Assembly (NCBI RefSeq): GCF_907164915.1
Contig: NC_061866.1
Coordinates: 53,757,814 to 53,821,813 of the forward strand
From: Impatiens glandulifera
Lineage: Eukaryota; Streptophyta; Magnoliopsida; Ericales; Balsaminaceae
DNA: 64,000 nt
Direction of reading: 5' to 3'
Position 1 is the first letter of the stretch; each line of letters starts with the position of its first letter. The notes beneath the pieces are model-generated. The model saw nothing but the letters and a program-made list of their open reading frames with translations, did not search any database and had not been told where the DNA came from. Both the position numbers and the translations under genes were made by a program. Shown here one piece after another: positions 10,768 through 23,900 of this stretch.

Positions 10768-12256
10768 CAGTGGCGGACCTACAAAGGGGGCCTTGGGGGC
10801 CCGGGCCTCCCCCAACCAGGGTAAAACTTTTAAAATATTTTATATACATGTTTACCAAATAAGGCTTTGTCCCGTTGGTTTTGAAGCTGAAACTTATAAT
10901 AGAGGTCAGGTGATCAAACCCTGCCTCTCACACTTTCTTTTATAAAAAAACTAATTCATAATTATATTATTCTAATTTCAAATATAATTTTATTAAAGTA
11001 ATTATTATTAATATTTTATTTTATAAAAAAAAAAAACTAACACTCTCTTTTATAAAAATTTATAAAAAAAACTAATTCATAATTATATTATTCTAATTTC
11101 AAATATAATTTTATTAAAGTAATTATTATTAATATTTTATTTTATACCAAAAAAAAAATTTTAAGATACAATATTTATAATGATATATAAATTTTAGTTA
11201 ATATATAAATAAAATTTATTTATATAAGTTAAAATATAAAGAATTATATATAAAATAATGAAAATCATATAATATTATTATTTATTTTAAAATTACATTT
11301 ATATTATAATTTATATATATATATATATTTTATTAATTTTAATAAAATTAATAATACAAATTACTTATAAATATAAGGATAAAATAACAATTTATATAAA
11401 TATAAGGGTAAAATATTATTTTATATTTCTTAATTTTAAATTAGTTTTAAATTATTTCAACAAATAAATGTATTTGTTAGATTTTATTTAGGGGCCTAGG
11501 GTTGTGACACATATTTATTTTTAATTATTTATTTTATGTAGGATATAGAATAATGAAGATGTTCTATAAACGAATTTGTACTTCTACATCACATGACCAA
11601 CATGAGTCTTCTCAATCAATTAATGAGCCTACTAATGAGTCTAATGTTACTGATCAAATATACATGGTTAGAATATAGCATATCAAGAGATGCATCATTT
11701 TGTTTTTGGTGTTATCTTTTCAAACCTTTAAATAGAGAAAACGTAGATGATGCATTTATAGGAGATGGGTACAAAAATTGGAAAAGGGCATTAGAAAGAT
11801 TCAATCGTCATATGAGAACTTCAAATAGTTGTCATAATGAAACTAGAGTTCAATTTGAATCATTTTAAGATCAAAGACATAACGTGAGAAACGTTTTACG
11901 TACACATGGTCGTGATATAGAAATAAATTATCGCACCCGTTTAACGACAATGTTTGATGTAACACGCTTTCTATTGAGGCAATGATTACCTTTTCAAGGA
12001 CATATGAGTCAAGTAGTTCATCAAATAAAGTTAATTTTCTTGAATTGATTGATTGGTATAGTCAACGTAATGAAGATATTTTGTCTTCTTTTGTACCGAC
12101 TCATGGACAAGAATAATTTAGTAATTGTGCTTGTTAGTATTTTTATATAATTATCGAGTAAAATTTTAATTAAAAAATGCATTTATTTGATAGAAAAAAA
12201 TGCTACGTTACTATGTATTTGGCCCCCCCGAGAAAATATTTCTGGGTCCGCCACGG
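10768..12256 (+). mobile_element. hAT-family DNA transposon, decayed, with intact ends and 8-bp TSD
   Basis: The left end reads CAGTGGCGGACCTAC and the right end, in reverse, CCGTGGCGGACCCAG, giving short terminal inverted repeats. The flanking 8 bp are identical on both sides (TCAATTAT at 10760-10767 and 12257-12264), matching the 8-bp duplication known for hAT insertion. At 1489 bp it is much shorter than an autonomous copy, and its interior keeps only parts of a transposase gene. A duplicated AT-rich tract lies at about 10940-11150. Confidence 0.88.
11593..12120 (+). pseudogene. hAT transposase remnant (TTF-type zinc finger region)
   Basis: An open segment at 11593-11868 encodes WLEYSISRDASFCFWCYLF and then a GYKNWKRALERFNRH motif, typical of the N-terminal TTF/ZMYM1-like zinc finger of plant hAT transposases. 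Beyond its stop the similarity continues with frameshifts and stops (TTMFDVTRFLLRQ, NFLELIDWYSQRNEDI). The dimerisation domain and catalytic core are missing. It lies inside the hAT element at 10768-12256. Confidence 0.78.
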
Positions 12257-12264
12257 TCAATTAT

Positions 12265-13378
12265 TAATTATGATAATGTATTAAATCAAAAGTACATTAA
12301 TCTTTGTATATCTCAAATATATTAAGGACAGATCTATGCTAGAAATACACTTAAAAAATAATTCATGTTTTTTACTGTTAAAATGAGACAATAATTCATC
12401 ATTTTAAAATTTTATTTATTATTATATACTTTACTGATTCATAAAAAATGAAACAACATTTACATTTATCCACTCACTTATATCTATAATTTTTCTAAAC
12501 AGGTCAGAAAATTTCGAAAATTTTCGAACTTATTTTAAGCTCACTTTTAAAAAATAATTGAAGCTCTCGGAATAGATTGACATTCACTTAATTGTATGAT
12601 TTAGAAATATAAGTTTAGAAATTATTAATTTTTAAGCAGTATAAACTCTCTAAACAATGTTGGAGTTGGGTCAAAAGAGCCCAGCCCATAAACTAAGGTT
12701 GAACAATTAGTTAGTTATAAGAGAATCATGGATCAATTTCATGAAACCGCAACCACCACAATTACGAAAGAAGAACGAAAATCAGATGGCCAAGTTTGAT
12801 TTGTCTTAAACACCACAATTACGAATAAACACTCAAAATATCTGTATAGAAAAATGTCTTATCACAAACAACAGCTTATATTATAGTATTGAAGCTAAGT
12901 AGTTCTCACTCAAATTTATATTTTAAAATAAATAAATATAGTATGAATCCAACTAAATCACCCACTCAAATTAAATTCACATTGGATGAGTAGTTAAATT
13001 TATTAGACTCTTTATATTATAATTTATTTATTTGGAATAGTTTTTACTTTAGATAAAAGTAAATTTGTATTTTAGATTATAAACAATGCACCATTATTTT
13101 ATTTTGATCCCAATGGTTGCGTGTAAAGATATATATATATATATATTTGTAAAATATAAAATGTAAATTGCAATATGCCAGCCATTTTGGTACCAAACAG
13201 GTCGTAGATGGAGCGGTGGATGCCTAACGTATTGATTTTCTCTTGCAACGGTCAGAAAATTAAAATACACAATCATATCTCTTTCTTCTTCTTCTTCTTC
13301 TTCTTCCCATTTCAGTCTTAATCTCCTCCTCAGCTTCTCCAAGAATCTAAATCCCCCATTTCAGTCTTACTACAAGCG
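12265..13378. other. Intergenic region ending in a pyrimidine-rich leader
   Basis: No gene seen in the AT-rich first part. From about 13270 to 13340 the sequence is a TTC/CTT-rich tract upstream of the ATG at 13379, consistent with the 5' leader and proximal promoter of that gene. Confidence 0.5.
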
Positions 13379-14749
13379 ATGATGAACTCATCCGAGCTTC
13401 AAATTTGGAACAATGCCGCTTTCGACGGTACCGAGTTTGAGAATATAAAGAAGGTGTCTTCTTGGTCTTCTTTCAAACAAGATATCGTCAATCCATCAGA
13501 TGCCCTTGATACTGATTCTATCAAAGAAAATTGGAGCCTCCAACTCGGGAAATCACCTATTCCCGTCAAAACTCCGGCGCCAGGGAAGCCACTTCAACCC
13601 ACCGGGAACTCTGTCTTGATTCTCAATAAAAGAAATCCTAACAAAAAAGAGACTGCAAAGAAAGTAGTCGACGATGAGATTCGTGACGATAAGATGGTCG
13701 ACTCTGAAATTGAGGAAATCCAGAAGGAGATCAGCAGATTGACCTCGAGATTGGATACTCTCCGACTCGAGAAGGCCGAGTTGAAAATCAAAGCTCTGGA
13801 GAAACTCGGACGGATGGTGCCTGCAAAATTCATGGAGCAAAAGAAGAATGAAACAAAGGGTAATCAAAGAAGAGGCCTCACGATGGGACCGTCGGAAATC
13901 ACTGCCGGGTTCCGGCGAGGTGTTAGTATGGGTCCGGCTGAGATTTCGAGGCAGCAATTGCGCAAACAAGAAGTCGCGGCGGCACTCATCACCCCTTCTC
14001 AGCCGATACAGAACCGGCGAAAATCTTGTTTTTGGAAGCTGGAAGATGTTGACGAAAAAAGAGCAGTGACAAAAGAAAGGGGATCAAGCTTTACTGTTAG
14101 CCCCAAATGGCGAAAAGATACGGCAAAGATTACTCCAGCTTTAAGACGGCAAGCAGCCACAACCGTAGGATCCAAGAAACCTGTGAAGAAAGAAGGCGGA
14201 ATCATCTCATCCTCTATTCAACCCAAGACGCTGTTTCGAGATGGAGATAATAAATCTCTACCGATGAAGAAGCCGCCAATGAAGGTCGTGGCAAGTCGTT
14301 ATAATCCTCCTAGTACGAAGTTCTTTATAAGGAACCGGTCATTGCCGGAGATTGAGGAGGAGGAGGAGGAGGAGGAGACGGACAAGAAAAAGGGTGAGAA
14401 AAAAAGGGTTTCTTCTTCGACGGGAAACTCTACCGAATGTTTATCACCGCCGGCACCGGAGATAGCAAGTGAGGAAAACCAATCGGGATATGGAATGAGG
14501 AAGAAGAGGTGGGAGATTCCTAACGAAATCGTCATTCACCGGAATGCGTTTGATGAAATTTCTCCTGTTGCCCTGCTACCCATGATCAGGACCGTCCGAT
14601 TAAACGCAGTTGAGACTCCACGGGATTCAGGTCCGGCTAAGAGAGTGGTAGATATGATCGGAAGGAAATCTTACTTTTGCAATGAAGATGATGAGGAAGA
14701 GTTATCTGTTCCCAAGGCCTTGAATTTTGCAGAAGAAGAAGAAAACTAA
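13379..14749 (+). CDS. Uncharacterised plant protein with a coiled coil, 456 aa
   Basis: A single uninterrupted ORF with ordinary plant codon use and much higher GC than its surroundings. ATG codons are adjacent at 13379 and 13382; the second gives MNSSELQIWNNAAF and may be the real start. Features in order: a short N-terminal motif; a basic linker; a predicted coiled coil at about residues 105-140 (EIEEIQKEISRLTSRLDTLR); two related motifs, RRGLTMGPSEI and RRGVSMGPAEI; RRKSCFWKLEDVDE; a Glu run; KKRWEIPNEIVIH; and a C-terminal RKSYFCNEDDEEE. No signal peptide or membrane segment is evident. The conserved-looking islands in a disordered, basic background suggest a soluble scaffold or nuclear protein, but I do not recognise the family and assign no function. 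Confidence 0.88.
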   Translation: MMNSSELQIWNNAAFDGTEFENIKKVSSWSSFKQDIVNPSDALDTDSIKENWSLQLGKSPIPVKTPAPGKPLQPTGNSVLILNKRNPNKKETAKKVVDDEIRDDKMVDSEIEEIQKEISRLTSRLDTLRLEKAELKIKALEKLGRMVPAKFMEQKKNETKGNQRRGLTMGPSEITAGFRRGVSMGPAEISRQQLRKQEVAAALITPSQPIQNRRKSCFWKLEDVDEKRAVTKERGSSFTVSPKWRKDTAKITPALRRQAATTVGSKKPVKKEGGIISSSIQPKTLFRDGDNKSLPMKKPPMKVVASRYNPPSTKFFIRNRSLPEIEEEEEEEETDKKKGEKKRVSSSTGNSTECLSPPAPEIASEENQSGYGMRKKRWEIPNEIVIHRNAFDEISPVALLPMIRTVRLNAVETPRDSGPAKRVVDMIGRKSYFCNEDDEEELSVPKALNFAEEEEN

Positions 14750-15074
14750 ATCTTGCTATCTGGAGTTTTGCATATGAAATTGAATACCATGTTTTTGTAA
14801 AATAATATCATTTCTGTGATCAAAATGAACTGGAGCTTGTTTCATTTTTGTTTTTTACAAATAAATTTGTTCGAGAATTATTTGAATAAAATGTGTATGG
14901 AAGCTGCTGCAGGTGAAGAAAATGATGTCGAATTCATCTCTCAATTCCATATCATAGTTTTTTCCAAGCTGTAAGAAATAGTAACGTTCCTTCATCATTG
15001 CTATTAAGATTTGTGAAACAAGTTTAAAGTTCTTCACCTTTCTCAAGGAGCAGCACACTAGTTTGTTTTAAACA

Positions 15075-15595
15075 GAATCATTATGACCTTTGCTGAAATT
15101 GGACGGACTGATAAAGCCCTGCTCATATTCGATCACATAAAAAGTATGATTCTGAAATGGTTATAGAGATTTTGGGTAAAGTTGGTCGTGTGAATGAATG
15201 AAAAGGTTGATGTGTTTGTGGGTTTATGAATGAGGGTAATTTGGTGCCGGATATTTATACTTATATAATAATGTGCTATTAAACAGCTTTAGGAAGTTGT
15301 CCCAGTTGGATATTATGTGCCTTGTATTTGTATAAGAAATGGAAGAAAAAGGAAATGAGCCCGATTTATGCATTTATTATACTGCCTTGATTGAGAACTT
15401 TGGTTGATCTGGGAATGTGGAGAAATCGATACAATTATTAGACCATTTATTTACATTTATTGTTCACTTATCAACAGTTTGAAGAATACAGTTAAGTTAG
15501 ATAGAGCAATTAAGCTGCGGGAGGAAATGAGAATAGGCAAGTCTGATCTTGTCACTCCCAAGGATTTCAAGCAGAAAAGAAGATATAAATAATGT
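15075..15595 (+). pseudogene. Pentatricopeptide repeat (PPR) gene fragment
   Basis: In shifting frames the + strand reads like consecutive PPR motifs: KALLIFDHIKK, NLVPDIYTY, MEEKGNEPDLC, YTALIENFG, SGNVEKSIQLL and DRAIKLREEMR. Several stops and indels interrupt them, no organelle-targeting start is visible, and the flanks show no more repeats. PPR proteins are organellar RNA-binding factors; this is a dead fragment. A short sequence at its 3' end (GATCTTGTCACTCCCAAGG) recurs at about 15763. Confidence 0.65.
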
Positions 15596-15782
15596 GAGGA
15601 AACAGCCACATTTGCTTCTTCAATTAATCATCAATTTTAACCATTTGTCCCAAATTCTGTAATACAGTGTAGACCAAAATTCTATATTATGACATGTCTT
15701 GAGTACTTAATCTTTGAAGGCAATGATAGTTTCCACAAAATCTTGTAAAAAAACCTTGTCTGATCTTGTCACTACCAAGGAT

Positions 15783-16680
15783 TTCAGGCGGAAAAGAAGA
15801 TAGAATTGTCAGGATGTGTGACAGTGTTGATCTTGAATAAGTATTAGAAATGAAATGAAAAACAACTTTCTACTCCCTTATTGTGACTTTGGTTGTCACA
15901 GCCATTTGCTGCTCCAACCAATCATCCCAAATTCCCTCAAATAGTGGAAACCAAAACACATTAAAAAAGAGAGAAAGAAAATCCAAAAAACAAAACAGCC
16001 TGTGAGGAATTTGTAGATGGCATCCTTTATTCAAAACAACTCAACGTTTTTGGCGTCCACAGCTTTGGGGTACCCATTATACTCCAACTTCACATTTAAT
16101 GTGGCGCAAATTGACCTAAACTTCAGCCTTAAAGAGTCCATAATTTCGTTGACCGTCTCCTCTTCTGGGTCCATTAGTGGGTAATCTCTCACTAACTCGT
16201 CCATCTGATATATACTCTTCTGAACCCTTGAGCTTGAGGAGAAGCAAGCCGGATCAAGCTGGAATGCGGACTTCCATATATCAACACAGCCTCTGTAAAA
16301 ACCAAGTTCTTCGCCGATTTGGAATCCGTGCTTGAGACCCACTTGTCGACCCTCTTCTTTTCCCAGAGTCAATCCCTCTTTGTACCCTTCATTGTGGCCA
16401 TCATTGACATGGGTCACTTCCAGGTTAGAAAAGTCAAAGACGTCGTCATCTTCAGAATTGTGTGGATGAGATTCCATGCCGCCCAAAGATGTTACTAAAA
16501 TAAACACTCAATTCAGAAGAGAGACAAACAAAAGTTCAGAGAGAGAGAAGATAATTAGGAATTCAATGGAATGGCTTGCTGTGAAAGGAAGATAAGTAAG
16601 TAAGTATACAAGAAGAGACAAGGTTGGTTGGAATCGAAAGTGTTTTCATTAAGAAAATAAAACAAGGAAGGATTAGTGGG
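15783..16680. repeat. Segmental duplication, copy A (contains LTO1-like gene)
   Basis: This block matches 50826-51700 in the same orientation with only scattered differences by eye, including flanking non-coding sequence on both sides of the gene. It starts at TTTCAGGCGGAAAAGAAG, directly after PPR pseudogene sequence, and ends near the AAGTAAGTATACAAGAAG segment. Confidence 0.9.
16031..16477 (-). CDS. LTO1: LTO1/YAE1-family protein, 148 aa
   Basis: Single-exon ORF. I chose the ATG at 16477 (MESHPHNSEDDD) because this segment is shared with the copy at 51516, whereas the upstream extensions differ. The N-terminal half carries the Yae1_N-type GX3G series (GYKEG, GKEEG, GRQVG, GFQIG, GFYRG). 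LTO1 proteins (ORAOV1 in human) act with YAE1 as cytosolic adaptors that deliver Fe-S clusters to the ABC protein ABCE1/Rli1, linking to ribosome recycling. The C-terminus here ends VELF and lacks the terminal aromatic residue used by yeast Lto1 to contact the targeting complex; that role is from the family, not shown here. No intron is visible. The gene sits inside a duplicated block, so the genome has at least two near-identical copies. Confidence 0.8.
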   Translation of the reverse strand: MESHPHNSEDDDVFDFSNLEVTHVNDGHNEGYKEGLTLGKEEGRQVGLKHGFQIGEELGFYRGCVDIWKSAFQLDPACFSSSSRVQKSIYQMDELVRDYPLMDPEEETVNEIMDSLRLKFRSICATLNVKLEYNGYPKAVDAKNVELF

Positions 16681-17100
16681 CTTATGGGTAGGATAACTCG
16701 TGGGCTAAAGTGAGGCTTGTTTATTGGGCTGCTACTAGATCATTGATTAAAAACAATAAAAATAAAATAAAGATAAAACTCCTTTTGAAACATTTTTGAT
16801 AATATTTATAATACATTTGTATAATGTCTATATAATAATAAAAAAATAATAAATATTTTAAGATGAGAAGAGATTAGAAAGATAAACATAAGATTAAGAA
16901 AAAATAATATTTTTTTTTTAAATTTAACCTTTTTAAAAATAATTTTCACAATTAAGTTAGGGTTGAATTTATGATAAAAAAATTAAATATTAGAGATGGA
17001 AAAACGGTTAAAGTATAAACAATATAATTAGGGTTAACAATATAAAAGATAATTAGGGTTAAGGTTAGTGATATAAAAAGTTATCGAGACAAAAAAAAAA

Positions 17101-17434
17101 TATTATCACACATGTTTAACGACAATATTTGATGTAATACGCTTTCTATTGAGGCAAGGATTACCTTTTCGAGGACATGATGAGTCAAGTAGTTCATCAA
17201 ATAAAGGAAATTTTCTTGAATTGATTGATTGGTATAGTCAACGTAATGAAGATATTTGTCTTCTTTTGTACCGACTCATGGACAAGAATAATTTAGTAAT
17301 TGTGCTTATTAGTATTTTTATGTAATTATCGAGTAAAATTTTAATTAAAAAATGCATTTATTTGATAGACAAAAAATGCTACTTTATTATGTATTTGGCC
17401 CCCGAGAAAATATTTCTGGATGGGTCCGCCACTG
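17101..17434 (+). mobile_element. Left-truncated copy of the same hAT family
   Basis: It matches 11925-12256 closely and ends in GGGTCCGCCACTG, the complete right terminus. The left half is missing. The coding remnant is better preserved than in the 10.8-kb copy: from FDVIRFLLRQG through GNFLELIDWYSQRNEDI to LYRLMD it reads without a stop. Confidence 0.85.
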
Positions 17435-17439
17435 AAAAT

Positions 17440-17727
17440 AAATAATATATATTATTATATAATATTGGGTGTGATGAAAAAATATTATTATATATATAAA
17501 GAAAAACTTAATAATATATTTTTTTATTAATTTTGTTAAATAAGTGTTTTATAAAAAAATTATAGAATGTGGGATATTAAATATTTTGGGTACGTATATG
17601 TATTTTGAATTAAGTATATAATTATATTTTGTATATATACTAAAAAGAGAAAAAAAAATTTTTATTATTTTTTTAATTTTTTCTTTTTTTAATTAGAAAA
17701 ATATGATAAAATAATGAGATAATCTTT

Positions 17728-17795
<68 letters not shown>

Positions 17796-18830
17796 TTAAA
17801 TACGTGATTGTTTTAAATTTATAATTTTTTATATACATGATTAAATAATTAAAACTTTAATATTATCATAATACTTGTAATTATTAATCTAAATAATTTT
17901 GTACATTTTAAAATTCCTTTCTATAAATGGCTACATAAAGTAATAAAACTCTTACAAGATGTGAACTATTGATAATATGTGATAATTAAAAAAAAAAAAA
18001 TGAAACTATTTGTTTCATATTTTTCAAAGTTGGAGTAAACAAAAACTAATAATAAATATCCTTATTTTTAAAGCTTAAATAGCAAACATTCAATATTCAC
18101 GTCATCTCTTTGGAACATGAGTGTAATTTAATTGTTTAAAACCGTACATGTTTATTCGTATTAAGAGATTCGAAACATTATTTCCTTGTACTTACACTTA
18201 CATATATCAAAATTTCCTTATACTCAGCACTCACATATATCAAAATATATATATATATATAAACTTTTAACTGTTAGACCATATTTGATTGTTGATTTAA
18301 ATTTATAATTTTATGTATGTATATATTATTTTGTTCGGTAAGATTTTAAAAATATTATATATATATATATAAAAATATAATAATAATGAGAGATAATATA
18401 TATATATATATGAAATAAAATATATACATAAAAGAGATTTTTTTTATTATTTATTTAAATTTTCTTATTTTAAATAGAAAAAATATGGTAAAAAATGAAA
18501 TAATTCATAAAAAAATATTAGATATATATATAAATATAATATATATAGGGGATAAATATATAATTATGAGTAAATAGAATATTTATATATATAGAGAGAG
18601 AAATAAATAAATATACTAGATATTTTATTTAATTATTTTTTATATAAGTATATATTTTTTTATTAGAGAGGGAGAGGGAGAGGGAGAGGGAGAGGGAGAG
18701 GGAGAGGGAGAGGGAGAGGGAGATAAAATATATATTTATATTATATTAAGAAGTAAATAAAAATAAATTATTTATTTATATTTTTCTCTCCTAGATTGTT
18801 CATATTGCGAGGAGAGCTATACATAATTAA
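17440..18830. repeat. AT-rich tandem segmental duplication, copy 1
   Basis: It matches 19202-20590 over its length (for example the segment around TATTGGGTGTGATGAAAAA), with a TA run at about 17735-17792 and a (GGGAGA)n tract at 18664-18722. No coding potential. The hAT remnant abuts its left edge. Confidence 0.85.
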
Positions 18831-19201
18831 TAATTAATAATATTATATACTAAGAATTTAAAATTTGGGGCCATGAAAAGTAGAGATCATTGATTGTGGG
18901 TTAGTTCGATGCTACATGCCACATATACAAATAAAAAAAATTAACAAGGAGAGAAATGATGTTTACTTTTGTGTATAAGTCTTCATGAGTATTCACATGT
19001 AGCATCGAATTATGGTCAGATCCGTTGGAACCGCATATAATCAAAGTATAGATGAAAAAATTTATCGTGTTCAAGATCTAAATGATTAATGTGCCAATAA
19101 AAATTAAATTTATTGACTACCTCACATTATCTATAGTTATTATCTATAAATAAAATTGAGAAAAAATATAAATATTATTATATTATATATATAGTAGAAA
19201 G
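18831..19201. other. Spacer between the two duplicated blocks
   Basis: AT-rich, no gene seen. The motif GTTCGATGCTACATG at about 18907 has an inverted partner (CATGTAGCATCGAA) at about 18993, which could fold into a large hairpin or mark the ends of a small MITE. Confidence 0.4.
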
Positions 19202-20078
19202 AAAGAAATAATATATATTATTATATAATATTGGGTGTGATGAAAAAATATTATTATATATATAAAAAAGAACTTAATAATATTTTTTTTATTAATTTTG
19301 TTAAAGAAATGTTTTATAAAAAAAATTATAGAATGTGGGATATTAAATATTTTGGGTACGTATATGTATTTTGAATTAAGTATATAATTATATTTTATAT
19401 ATATACTAAAGAAGAGAAAAAAATTTATTTATTATTTTTTTAATTCTTTTTTTTTTTAATTAGAAAAATATGATAAAATAATGAGATAATCTATAAATTA
19501 TATATATATAGTGTATGAAATATAAAACTTTAAATACGTGATTGTTAATTTAAATTTATAATTTTTTATATACATAATTAAATAAAACTTTAATATTATC
19601 ATAATACTTGTAATTATTTCATCAAATAATCTAAATAATTTTGTACATTTTAAAATTCTTTTCTATAAATGGCTACATAAAGTAATAAAACTCTTACAAA
19701 ATGTGAACTATTGATAATATGTGATAATTTAAAAAAGATAAAAAAAAATGAAACTATTTGTTTCATATTTTTCAAAGTTGGAGTAAACAAAAATTAATAA
19801 TAAATATCCTTATTCTTAAAGCTTAAATAGCAAACATTCAATATTAACGTCATCTCTTTTGAACATGAATGTAATTTAATTGTTTAAAACCATATATGTT
19901 TATTCGTATTTTACATACTATATATTTTTAAGAGATTCGAAACATTATTTCCTTATACTCGCACTCACATATATCAATATATATATATATATATAAATTT
20001 TTAGCGTTAGACTGATTGTTAATTTAAATTTATAATTTTATGTATGTATATATATTATTTTGTAGATAAGATTTTAAA

Positions 20079-20119
<41 letters not shown>

Positions 20120-20590
20120 TAATAATAGTGAGAGATAATATATATATATATATATATAATATATATGAAATAAAATATATACATAAAAGAGATTTTTTTT
20201 TATTATTTATTTAAATTTTCTTATTTTTAAATAGGAAAAATATGGTAAAAAATGAAATAATTCATAAAAAAATATTAGATATATATATAAATATAATATA
20301 TATAAGGGATAAATATATAATTATGAGTAAATAGAATATTTATATATATATATATATAAATAAATAAATATATTGGATATTTTATTTAATTATTTTTTAT
20401 ATGAGTATATATTTTTTTATTATAGAGGGAGAGGGAGAGGGAGAGGGAGAGGGAGAGGGAGAGGAAGAGGAAGAAGGAGAGGAAGATAAAATATATATTT
20501 ATATTATATTAAGAAGTAAATAAAAATAAATTATTTATTTATATTTTTCTCTCTTAGATTGTTCATTGTGAGGCGAGCTATACATAAATT
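19202..20590. repeat. AT-rich tandem segmental duplication, copy 2
   Basis: Second copy of 17440-18830, offset by about 1.76 kb, with its own (GGGAGA)n tract at about 20424-20475 grading into GAAGAGG variants. Confidence 0.85.
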
Positions 20591-20993
20591 AAGAAAATCT
20601 TGTTATTATATATATATATAATATAATTTATAAATTTATAAATTTATAAAATAAAAACTTTCTAGCTAACAAGTTGATCTAAAATTATATTTTGTAGAAT
20701 CTTTTACCATTGTAAAATCCATAAAACTATATTAATATATAATAATAATTAATTAATTAATGGATTAATATGATTGATGAGAAATAAATTTAGAATATTT
20801 TTTATTAGGCTAGATTATTTAATTTGTTTTTAAGAAAAGGCTTAATTAATATAAAAAGTTGGTTAGGAAAGTCTGGCCCACCTTATAAGGAACTAACACC
20901 TCTCTCTCTCTCTCCGTCGAGTCTCTCTATTTATGTTATTTTATATCCGGAAGAAAAAAGAAACAATTCCACCACCAACACACGATCGATATA

Positions 20994-23900
20994 ATGGAAG
21001 AAGTAGGAGATACCACCCTAAAAGTAAAAGGTGATGAACATCATCTGTTATTTAATATATAGAATCTCTTTCTTTCTTTGTGTCCATTAGGTTTCTGCAT
21101 ATATGTTCTCTTTTTATTACCGAATTTTTTGTGGTGGCTTTATTTATTTATTTATTTATTTATTGCAGCAGTCTATTATAACAAACTGGCTTATATATTT
21201 CAAATTGAAGTATGTGAATGTGTTATCAGGATACAAAATTGACAGATTATCATTCTCATATAGTTAACAAGTTCGATCTCCATTTTGATCAGGGAAACAA
21301 CCAGAGTTAATGTTAAAGCTACTAACATACACGGACTTAGCAAAAATAACAGATAATTTTAGTGAGGACAACTACATTGGGGATTTTCAGTTTGGCAAAC
21401 TTTATCGTGGTTTTCTTGATAAGCAGCACTTCACAGTAAAGATATGGATTACGTCTAAACTAAGAGACATTGTCCTGGGATTTCGTGAACGCAATCTAAT
21501 GGTACTTACTGTTTTATTCTATATTCCTCAAATAGATATTCATGGATTTTTTTTGTTTATCAGTTTTAAGGAACTTCGTTGTTTTGGCAGGATGAACTCA
21601 TCATGCTTTCTCATCAGAGGCTTGTGCATCCATGCATTGTCGGCTTGTATGGATACTGTCGTGACAAAGAGAATATTGCTGTTGTTTATAACCTTAAATC
21701 CATGGATTCACTCGAGAACATCTTACTGAAAGGTTTGTTAATTTTAAACTTGGGTTGAATTATATTGTTTATTCTATAATTTAATATTGTTGTTATAATT
21801 ATTTAACACTCTTTCACAATTTTAACATTGTTGTTACAAAATGTAACTGTTTGATAAAGGTGTTGGATTCAAACAAAATTAAAAGATAAAATTGACCTAA
21901 ACCATAGTAGAGAGAAACTCTATATTTATTTCTAATTCATGAACCCCTATTGCAAACTCAAACCCTATTTTTACTTTTAGAAAATCAAGCATATTATATT
22001 TTATTCATGTGAAATCATAATTTTCTTCTTATCACAGAAATTTGTTTGGTCCTACAAATTTTAAATGATCTTTTCCTTATATACAACCTACAACATTAAC
22101 TAAATATTTCTTCTGATATATATACTAGATGATTTTACATGGCTACAAAGGATGAAGGTTGCCTTTGACTTGGCCTGCCTCCTCGCGTTTTTACATGCCA
22201 AACGAGGAGACCTCGATCCATTTGTGATTCGCAATCTGTCACCAGAACATGTGATATTGGATGAGGTAGTTTTCTGTTGTTACAATTTCATAGTACATGC
22301 CTGTTTGAAACGCAATAAGATAAAATAAACAATTAATGACAATTTGTTAGCTTTTTTCTCTAAGACTCTCAACTGTCACCATTCTTAACTTCGGTTGCTT
22401 TTTACTTGCAGGAATACAACCCAAAGTTGGTTGATTTTAGCATGATTACAGGTGGATTTTTTCCAGATAGACAAGTATATTCTATTCAACCAGCTTATGG
22501 ATGCAACGGTTACAGGGATCCAAACTTATTTCATGATAACCCATTAGCTCATCTAGGTCGGTTAATTTCTGTATGTTATCTTTAAAGTAATTGTGCTCAT
22601 GATTTTGATTGCATCATATATTGCATCATATAGGCTGTTTACATGAAGATGTAGTAGGTGTTTTTTTGTTGGCATAATCTTTTTAAATTTTAAATTATAT
22701 ACCCTTAATGTCATTCTATTTTGTTCACCTTTCAAATTGTGAAACTAATTCTTACCTGATTGACATCTCATTTTTTTTTGCAATACATTGCATTTGTAAT
22801 CTCTTTCTTTTTGCACAAAAACCACCCATAGAACACATCCATCGACATTATGAGATCAATTGGAAGAAATTTTGGGAATTTTGAAGGGTCGGTTAAGGTA
22901 AATAACTAGGTTGGTTTGGTTTAAAAGCTGTTTACAATTAGAAAATAAATATCACTAGGATGCAACAATTAAGAATTGATAAAAATAAAATCTTCGTCTA
23001 AGAGAGTTTTCAATGTGTTTGGATTTATAAATTTCAAGGCATATAAAAAAACAAAGTGAAACTCATGGAATGATTTAAAAGTTGGTTAAAATTCACGAGT
23101 ATATTTATTTCTCTTTACATTTTCTAAAGTACTATAGTTTCTTATACAAACTATCAAAATAGCTGAAAGCTTAATACTCATTTATCCCATGGGCATCCCA
23201 GTTTACAGATAACTTTTGGGTCAATTTATTCATTTCAATAATACAATTTCTAAACTATCCTCATCTCTACCTTTTACATTATTTGTTTATCAAAATTATC
23301 CTAATTTACCTTCACATTTTATTTTTACCAAAACCGTATCAATAATTTTTGTTAGATTTTGGATAAAGAATTGAATAGGTTTCCTAGTTAACTTAGTTGT
23401 GTTTGATATTGGAAGATATGTAAACATGTTTATGTGGGAACTATACCTTTTTGTTATTTTTTTTTCTCTCTAATAGAGAGTGCTGCATTTGAAAGCTATG
23501 CTTTTGTGATTCTTTTTGGCAGCAACCTGGACAAGTAAGAGTGATGTGTTTGCATTTGGTCTTATTCTTGTAAGTCTCTTGTCAAAAGGAGCAGAGGAAA
23601 TGGAAAGTGATATGACTCATTCTTTAGCCGAATGGGCATACCGCAAATATAAGTTTGACAAATCAATCATTCACAAGAGCTTGGAAAGAGATATAGGATT
23701 CTCATATGTTGACGGAGAAGCCCTTTCAAAGTTGGCTGTGTGTTGTGTTTCTAAAGGTCGACCAAGTATGATGAAAGTTGTCGATCGTTTTCTAAAGCTG
23801 CATGTATTCAATGATCATAAACACAAGAAACTTCTAAGTGTGGACAGATATATGAAGAAGAAGAAACGCCACCCTTCAGTCTCTCTTGATCATATGAGGA

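Noticed and set aside
13553..14535. Minus-strand ORFs opposite the 13.4-kb gene
   Set aside because: Antisense shadows of a codon-biased 456-codon gene.
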